Assembly: GCF_046484155.1 (NCBI RefSeq) | Contig: NZ_JAWOBT010000104.1 | Location: forward strand, 1 to 64,000 | Length of the DNA: 64,000 nt | Source: Alkalibacterium sp046484155 | GTDB taxonomy: Bacteria; Bacillota; Bacilli; Lactobacillales; Carnobacteriaceae_A | Direction of reading: 5' to 3' | Shown here: positions 59,282 through 64,000 of the stretch, piece after piece | Position numbering within the stretch: the first letter of the stretch is position 1 | How the letters are laid out: each line of letters begins with the position of its first letter | The notes under the pieces: generated by a model | Seen by the model: the letters and a program-made list of their open reading frames with translations, nothing else | Database searches by the model: none | What the model was told of the DNA's origin: nothing | Position numbers and translations under genes: made by a program

Positions 59282-60731
59282 AAAGCTTGAGGAACAGATG
59301 TATGAAATGTTAAATCAGAAATTTGGTCATGCTACATTCAGACCTGGTCAGAAAGAAGCAATTGAAGCCGCTTTAAATGGTAAACATTCGTTAGTCATGT
59401 TACCAACAGGAAGTGGAAAATCGTTGTGTTATCAACTTCCGTCATATTTCATGCCGGGTGCGACTTTAGTGGTCTCTCCCTTACTATCGCTGATGCAAGA
59501 TCAAGTGGAAACGATGAAAAGAAATGGAGAGAAGTCGGTTGTTGCGCTAAATAGCTTTATGTCCCAGAAAGAAAAAAGCTTGATCATAAATAACTTGGAG
59601 TCCTTCAAGTTTATATTCATGTCACCTGAAATGCTACAGCATGATAGGATAATAAATCGTTTGAAAAATATTAAACTATCATTGCTCGTGGTGGACGAGG
59701 CCCACTGCATTTCGCAATGGGGCATGGACTTCCGACCGGATTATCTTAAACTAGGTGAAATCAGAAAGACATTAGATGGACCGCTTACCATGGCTTTAAC
59801 GGCTACTGCTATAGAAAAAGTCAGAAATGAAATTATTGAAAACTTAAATCTTCAGACTAATGTTAAGGAAATCATTTACTCGGTGAATCGTCCTTCCATT
59901 CAACTGCGAGTAGAGTTATGCAAAGGGGATAAAGTTATCAAAATGATTCAGGCTATCAACGAGTTCAAGAGTGCCGGAATCATTTATTTCTCAAGTAAAA
60001 AAGTTGCTGACGCTATGGCAGAAAAAATTCGACAGACAACGATTTTCTCTGCCGAAAGCTATCATAGTGACATAGAAGCAGAAGACAAGAAGAAAATCCA
60101 GGCACAATTTCTTGATAATGATCTAGATATTATTTGTGCTACCAGTGCATTTGGTATGGGAATAGATAAACCGGACATAAGATTTGTTATTCACTATCAT
60201 ATGCCTGCGAATCCGGAGATGTATCTGCAGGAAATTGGTCGAGCAAGTAGAGATGAAAAAGGGGGTGTAGCCTTATTGTTATATGAAAGTGGGGATGAGT
60301 TTCTACAAATGAGATTACAACAAGATACTTTTCCCAATAGTGACGAGTTATCATTTGCATACGCCCATCCCAAATCCTTGGAGGCACTAAAGGATGACAG
60401 CAAAAGTAGACTTGCAGATTATTTTATAAAACAAAATATTCAAATAGAGAACGCACATCACCTTATAGAAGAGCGCATTCTTTATAAGAAAGAGCAGTTA
60501 AGTATCATGGTTAAGTATGCACTGACGGTGGAGTGTAAAAGAGAAACATTGCTTAATTACTTTAACGAAGAATTGAAGGTTGATTCTAAGCAATGCTGTT
60601 CAAGTTGTCAGCCCCATCTATCACTTCCTTATGAAATAAATAAAGACTCTAATCATAAATATAATAATAATGAACGAACTTGGGAAATGGTCATGAAAAA
60701 GTTATTTAATTTTACTGAGCAAGATAGATAA
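59274..60731 (+). CDS. recQ: ATP-dependent DNA helicase RecQ (short RecS-like form)
   Basis: This 485-residue 3'-5' helicase has motif 0 FGHATFRPGQKEAI, Walker A LPTGSGKSLCYQLP, DEAH in VVDEAHCISQWGMDFRPDY, TATA, and motif VI QEIGRASRDEKGG. The zinc site is present (CKRETLLNYF, then CCSSC). There is no winged-helix RQC or HRDC domain, so it resembles the short RecS of B. subtilis. I chose ATG at 59274 behind AAAGGATTAG. Confidence 0.94.
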   Translation: MIKKLEEQMYEMLNQKFGHATFRPGQKEAIEAALNGKHSLVMLPTGSGKSLCYQLPSYFMPGATLVVSPLLSLMQDQVETMKRNGEKSVVALNSFMSQKEKSLIINNLESFKFIFMSPEMLQHDRIINRLKNIKLSLLVVDEAHCISQWGMDFRPDYLKLGEIRKTLDGPLTMALTATAIEKVRNEIIENLNLQTNVKEIIYSVNRPSIQLRVELCKGDKVIKMIQAINEFKSAGIIYFSSKKVADAMAEKIRQTTIFSAESYHSDIEAEDKKKIQAQFLDNDLDIICATSAFGMGIDKPDIRFVIHYHMPANPEMYLQEIGRASRDEKGGVALLLYESGDEFLQMRLQQDTFPNSDELSFAYAHPKSLEALKDDSKSRLADYFIKQNIQIENAHHLIEERILYKKEQLSIMVKYALTVECKRETLLNYFNEELKVDSKQCCSSCQPHLSLPYEINKDSNHKYNNNERTWEMVMKKLFNFTEQDR

Positions 60732-60743
60732 TAGCTTTATTTA

Positions 60744-60752
60744 TGCTATAAT
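60744..60752 (+). promoter_or_regulatory. extended -10 promoter of the LysM gene
   Basis: TGCTATAAT is a perfect extended -10, 31 bases before the start. No clear -35 is needed or seen. Confidence 0.6.
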
Positions 60753-60783
60753 GAATACCAAATCGTATATGAGGAGTTAGACT

Positions 60784-61530
60784 ATGGGCAAAAAAGATCG
60801 TAAATCCATGGAAGATCTTTGGTCAAAACGTTTTGACGAAGAAGCTGAAGATACAGAAGATGGACCTTTATCAAGAAAAGCTAAACGTGAAAGAGAAAAA
60901 AGTATTTCTCCCATTTTAACTGTGACTTTGATATTTATGGCTTTACTCATCATTTTGCCAACTTCTGCCTATTTATGGTGGTCAAGTAGAGAGAGCTTGT
61001 CAGAGGAGCCAACAGGTCCATCAATTGAGCAAGTAATGAAAAATGATGAAGAAGTTGAAGAACAATTGGAAGAAGACGATGAAATTAATGCCCCAGAGGA
61101 TGACGAGCTGAATTTAACAGACTCCGATAAAGAAGATTCCTCTGTTAATGATGAAGAAACCGATGGAAACTCAGATGAGTTATTAACTAGTGCAGAAGAA
61201 GAGAACGGTGAAGCAGTGTCAGTAGCTGATGATGTAGTGAGTGAGAGTATTCCAGAAAAAAATAGCAATGATAATACTCAAAATCAGGCTACTGAATCTA
61301 GTAATCAGTCAAATGACGAAGAAGACATTGAAGAATCAACGGTGACAACTGAAGCAGAATCCACGCCGGAAAATCCACCAGCTCAAAACATTAACTTTTA
61401 TAATGTTAAAGCAGGAGACAACATGTACCGTATTGCACTGAATCATGGAATGACAACAGAAGAGTTGATGCAGTTAAATAACATTCAAGATGAAACAGTA
61501 CAAGTCGGACAAGAGTTAAGAGTTGAATAA
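60784..61530 (+). CDS. membrane-anchored LysM domain protein (YpbE-like)
   Basis: This 248-residue protein has a charged cytoplasmic N terminus (about 1-40), one membrane helix (about 42-64, ISPILTVTLIFMALLIILP), an extended acidic linker of about 130 residues rich in Glu, Asp and Ser, and a C-terminal LysM motif (NFYNVKAGDNMYRIALNHG). It should sit in the membrane with LysM in the wall, binding peptidoglycan. The position after recQ and before cmk matches ypbE in Bacillus. The function is unknown. Confidence 0.85.
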   Translation: MGKKDRKSMEDLWSKRFDEEAEDTEDGPLSRKAKREREKSISPILTVTLIFMALLIILPTSAYLWWSSRESLSEEPTGPSIEQVMKNDEEVEEQLEEDDEINAPEDDELNLTDSDKEDSSVNDEETDGNSDELLTSAEEENGEAVSVADDVVSESIPEKNSNDNTQNQATESSNQSNDEEDIEESTVTTEAESTPENPPAQNINFYNVKAGDNMYRIALNHGMTTEELMQLNNIQDETVQVGQELRVE

Positions 61531-61555
61531 TTTTATAAACGAAAGTGTGGAGAGA

Positions 61556-62227
61556 ATGGAAAATAAAACATTAACCATTGCGATAGATGGACCTGCATCT
61601 TCGGGGAAAAGTACAGTGGCAAAGAGAATTGCTTCTGAAATGAACCTGATTTACGTAGATACAGGTGCGATGTACCGGGCATTAACCTTGGAGGCTTTAC
61701 AAAACAATATCAATATAAAAGATCAGAAGGCCTTGGTGAAATTGCTGGAAGAAACAGAGATAACGTTTGAACCTAGTGAAAACGGTCAGACAGTATTTTC
61801 TAATGGTGTTGATGTGACGTATGAAATCAGAGAAAATAATGTCACTAATACGGTATCTGTTGTCGCTGCTCATCCAAAAGTGCGTCAATTGATGGTGAAA
61901 CGTCAGCAGGCTATGGCACTGAATCATGGTGTCGTTATGGATGGTCGTGATATCGGAACGGTAGTATTGCCCGATGCGGATCTGAAAATTTTTTTAGTTG
62001 CCAGTGTTAAAGAAAGAGCAGAACGAAGACACAAGGAAAATATAGAAAAAGGTATATTTTCTGATTTAGAACAATTAAAAAAAGACATAGCAGAACGAGA
62101 TTATAAAGATACTACTCGAGAATCATCCCCCTTGAAACAAGCAGAGGATGGCATAAGAATAGATACGACTAAAATGTCTATTGATGAAGTCGTTAATAAG
62201 ATAAAAAGTTTAATAAAAGAAGTCTAA
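61556..62227 (+). CDS. cmk: cytidylate kinase
   Basis: This 223-residue enzyme phosphorylates CMP/dCMP. It carries the P-loop IDGPASSGKSTVAK, DTGAMYRALT and the DGRDIGTVVLPDADLKIFL segment. I chose ATG at 61556 (GTGTGGAGAG upstream), which gives MENKTLTIAIDGPASSGKST and the usual length; the open frame reaches back to 61523. It precedes the rpsA-like gene and der, the conserved cmk-ypfD-der order. Confidence 0.96.
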   Translation: MENKTLTIAIDGPASSGKSTVAKRIASEMNLIYVDTGAMYRALTLEALQNNINIKDQKALVKLLEETEITFEPSENGQTVFSNGVDVTYEIRENNVTNTVSVVAAHPKVRQLMVKRQQAMALNHGVVMDGRDIGTVVLPDADLKIFLVASVKERAERRHKENIEKGIFSDLEQLKKDIAERDYKDTTRESSPLKQAEDGIRIDTTKMSIDEVVNKIKSLIKEV

Positions 62228-62259
62228 ATAAGGGATTTTTATCAGATAACATGTTTTAG

Positions 62260-62288
62260 TGGAAATTTTATTACATATTATGTACAAT
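62260..62288 (+). promoter_or_regulatory. putative promoter of the S1 protein gene
   Basis: TGGAAA (62260-62265) and TACAAT (62283-62288) are spaced 17 bases, 40 bases before the start. Confidence 0.45.
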
Positions 62289-62327
62289 TAAATATGTAGG
62301 AATTATTGGTTTTGGGAGGCAAATAAT

Positions 62328-63734
62328 ATGACAGAAGAAAACAGAAACGAAGTAGATAATACAGAGGCAACAGAAGAGGAAGCAGTCGAAATAGCGAACG
62401 AGCAAGTTGAAGTCAATACCGCTAAAGACATTTCCCCTGAAGATGTCATGGCAGAAAACGAGGAAGCACAGGTACAACCTGTTGTTGAATCATCGAAGAA
62501 TAAGGCTGAATCAATGTCAGATGTTATGAGAGATGTCGTTGATATTACTCCTGGCGATATAGTCAAGGGTGAAGTCTTAACTATCGACAATGAGAAACAA
62601 GTCATTGTTGGGCTAGGCGGAGGACAAGAAGGTGTTATTCCTCCAAGAGAATTATCATCAGAGCGTTTTGATCATCCTACCGATATTGTATCCGTGGGCG
62701 ATATTATAGATGTGGTTGTTTTAAGAGATAATCAGGATAAAGAACAAGGAAGCTTTGTTTTATCAAAAAAACGCGTAGATCAGCGTAAAGTATGGGAAGA
62801 ATTGCAAGCGAAATTTGACAATGATGAAACGATTGAAGCACCCGTTTCACGTGTTGTTAAAGGTGGATTAACTGTCGATTTAGGTGTAAGGGGATTTGTT
62901 CCTGCATCTCAAATAGATACGCACTTTGTCAGTGACTTAAATCAATTTGAAGGTAACACTTATACTTTCAAAATTATTGAAATAGATCCTAAAGAGCGTC
63001 AACTTATCTTATCTCGTAAAGTTTTACTTGAAAAAGAACATGCTGCAGAGAGAGAGAAAGCGCTAGAAAGTTTAGAAGAAGGATCTGTTGTTGAAGGTGA
63101 AGTGGTTCGATTAACTAACTTTGGTGCGTTTGTTAATGTAGGTGGCGTTGATGGGCTTGTTCATATTTCTGAAATTGCACATGAACGTATCAACTCTCCA
63201 AAAGACAAATTATCTAAAGGTGATAAAGTAAAGGTTAAAGTTCTTAAAGTAGATAAAGAACAAGAACGTGTGTCTCTATCTATCAAAGAAACATTAGCTG
63301 GACCATGGGATAATATTGAAGATGAATTACCAGCTGGTACTGTTACGAAAGGTATAGTGAAACGTGTAACAGATTTTGGTGCATTTGTTGAAGTTAAACC
63401 AGGTGTTGAAGGACTTGTTCATATTTCTGAAATGGCTCACAAACATGTGGAAACACCTCATGAAGTTGTAGCTAAAGATGAAGAAATTGACGTTAAAGTT
63501 CTTAGCGTTAATCCTGAAGAAGAACGTATTTCATTAAGTATCAAGGCTTTAGAAGATAATCCAAATGAAATATCCGACAGTGTAGCACCTAAAAAAGTTA
63601 AAAAACAAGAGTCTCGAAGTAAGCCTAATGTTAAGCAACCATCATTAAGTGAAGACGATGACGATGGATCATTTACATTAGGGGATCAAATAGGGGATCA
63701 ACTTTCAAAATTTATGGAGAACAACGAAGAGTAA
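62328..63734 (+). CDS. rpsA: 30S ribosomal protein S1-like protein (four S1 domains)
   Basis: This 468-residue RNA-binding protein begins with an acidic tail (about 1-70), then four S1 domains at roughly 75-150, 163-232, 244-318 and 329-402; the last two contain the typical TNFGAFVNVGGVDGLVHISE and TDFGAFVEVKPGVEGLVHIS. A Ser/Asp/Lys C-terminal tail follows. Gram-positive S1 proteins are shorter than the six-domain E. coli form and are not always ribosome-bound. GGGAGGC precedes the ATG. It ends before a terminator. Confidence 0.93.
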   Translation: MTEENRNEVDNTEATEEEAVEIANEQVEVNTAKDISPEDVMAENEEAQVQPVVESSKNKAESMSDVMRDVVDITPGDIVKGEVLTIDNEKQVIVGLGGGQEGVIPPRELSSERFDHPTDIVSVGDIIDVVVLRDNQDKEQGSFVLSKKRVDQRKVWEELQAKFDNDETIEAPVSRVVKGGLTVDLGVRGFVPASQIDTHFVSDLNQFEGNTYTFKIIEIDPKERQLILSRKVLLEKEHAAEREKALESLEEGSVVEGEVVRLTNFGAFVNVGGVDGLVHISEIAHERINSPKDKLSKGDKVKVKVLKVDKEQERVSLSIKETLAGPWDNIEDELPAGTVTKGIVKRVTDFGAFVEVKPGVEGLVHISEMAHKHVETPHEVVAKDEEIDVKVLSVNPEEERISLSIKALEDNPNEISDSVAPKKVKKQESRSKPNVKQPSLSEDDDDGSFTLGDQIGDQLSKFMENNEE

Positions 63735-63758
63735 TTAATTTAACGGTATATTTTACCG

Positions 63759-63810
63759 CACCCAACTGTTAGTAGGTGTCTTGCCTATTTCAGTTGGGTG
63801 TCCTATTTTT
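63759..63810 (+). terminator. terminator after the S1 protein gene
   Basis: CACCCAACTG (63759-63768) pairs perfectly with CAGTTGGGTG (63791-63800), with a small GG/CC inner pairing, followed by TCCTATTTTT. The T run is slightly offset. Confidence 0.7.
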
Positions 63811-63847
63811 ACTAAGTAGATTACAAAGATAGAAAGAAGGTGTTTTA

Positions 63848-64000
63848 ATGGTAAAACCAACTGTAGCAATTGTAGGTAGACCTAATGTAGGCAAATCTAC
63901 AATTTTTAACCGCGTCGTAGGTGAACGTATCTCGATCGTTGAAGACACATCAGGAGTAACACGAGATAGAATCTATGCAGACGCTGAATGGCTTGGGCGA
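63848..64000 (+). CDS. der: ribosome biogenesis GTPase Der (partial, 5' end only)
   Basis: The first 51 codons of the double-GTPase Der are present before the window ends. The P-loop GRPNVGKSTIFNR and switch segment DTSGVTRDR of the first G domain are visible. AAAGAAGGTG precedes the ATG. Der assembles the 50S subunit. Its location after cmk and the S1 gene is the conserved order. Confidence 0.96.
   Translation, partial: MVKPTVAIVGRPNVGKSTIFNRVVGERISIVEDTSGVTRDRIYADAEWLGR

Noticed and set aside
1..64000. CRISPR array, prophage, insertion sequence or genomic island
   Set aside because: I saw no spaced direct repeats, transposase, integrase module or shift in base composition; gene order is housekeeping throughout.

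Overview
The window is chromosomal DNA from a low-GC Gram-positive bacterium. Gene content, strong AGGAGG-type ribosome binding sites and local gene orders point to Lactobacillales, most likely Carnobacteriaceae. A complete Na+-type V-ATPase operon hints at a salt- or alkali-tolerant member such as the Alkalibacterium/Marinilactibacillus group; that genus-level guess is inference. Nearly everything is on the + strand. I see no rRNA, tRNA, CRISPR array, insertion sequence, prophage or compositional break.

Layout. 1-226 (minus): start of a small SOS-regulated gene behind two LexA boxes. 377-1249: DegV-family fatty-acid-binding protein. 1460-10021: nine-gene V-ATPase operon (ntpF-I-K-E-C-G-A-B-D) with an operator-like dyad, a terminator-like leader hairpin and an internal stem-loop after ntpK. 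10185-11555: patatin-like phospholipase. 11638-23642: housekeeping block gmk-rpoZ, coaBC-priA-fmt-rsmB-prpC-prkC-rsgA-rpe-thiN. 23704-23892 (minus): rpmB. 24270-29892: asp23-fakA, recG-plsX-acpP. 30131-35969: oligopeptide importer oppDFBCA. 36152-37924: HrtBA-like ABC exporter. 38076-38888 (minus): HAD phosphatase. 39074-46849: sufT-like gene, dnaE, pfkA-pyk, cvfB. 46954-50462: fur-xerD, deoB-punA. 50619-57084: lysA-ribT-scpA-scpB-rluB and a ResDE-like two-component pair. 57121-58063: FMN riboswitch and riboflavin transporter ribU. 58229-64000: ypbB-recQ, a LysM membrane protein, cmk, rpsA-like S1 protein and the start of der.

How the genes fit together. The V-ATPase either pumps Na+ out using ATP or manages membrane potential; all residues known to bind Na+ in the Enterococcus hirae c-ring are present. 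The DegV protein and FakA are the two halves of a fatty acid kinase; together with PlsX and ACP they feed phospholipid synthesis. PrkC/PrpC form the Ser/Thr phosphorylation switch linked to the cell wall. ScpAB, XerD, PriA, RecG, RecQ and DnaE cover chromosome maintenance. Peptide, riboflavin and nucleoside uptake or salvage genes fit an auxotrophic, fermentative lifestyle.

I did not find a clearly undescribed system. The observations most worth checking are the V-ATPase leader, which could be an ion-sensing attenuator; the apparent CTG start of prpC; the dual (transcriptional plus ribosome-binding-site) structure downstream of the FMN aptamer; and operator-like dyads at the ntp and fur promoters. 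Several gene starts were moved downstream or upstream of the longest open frame on the basis of ribosome binding sites.
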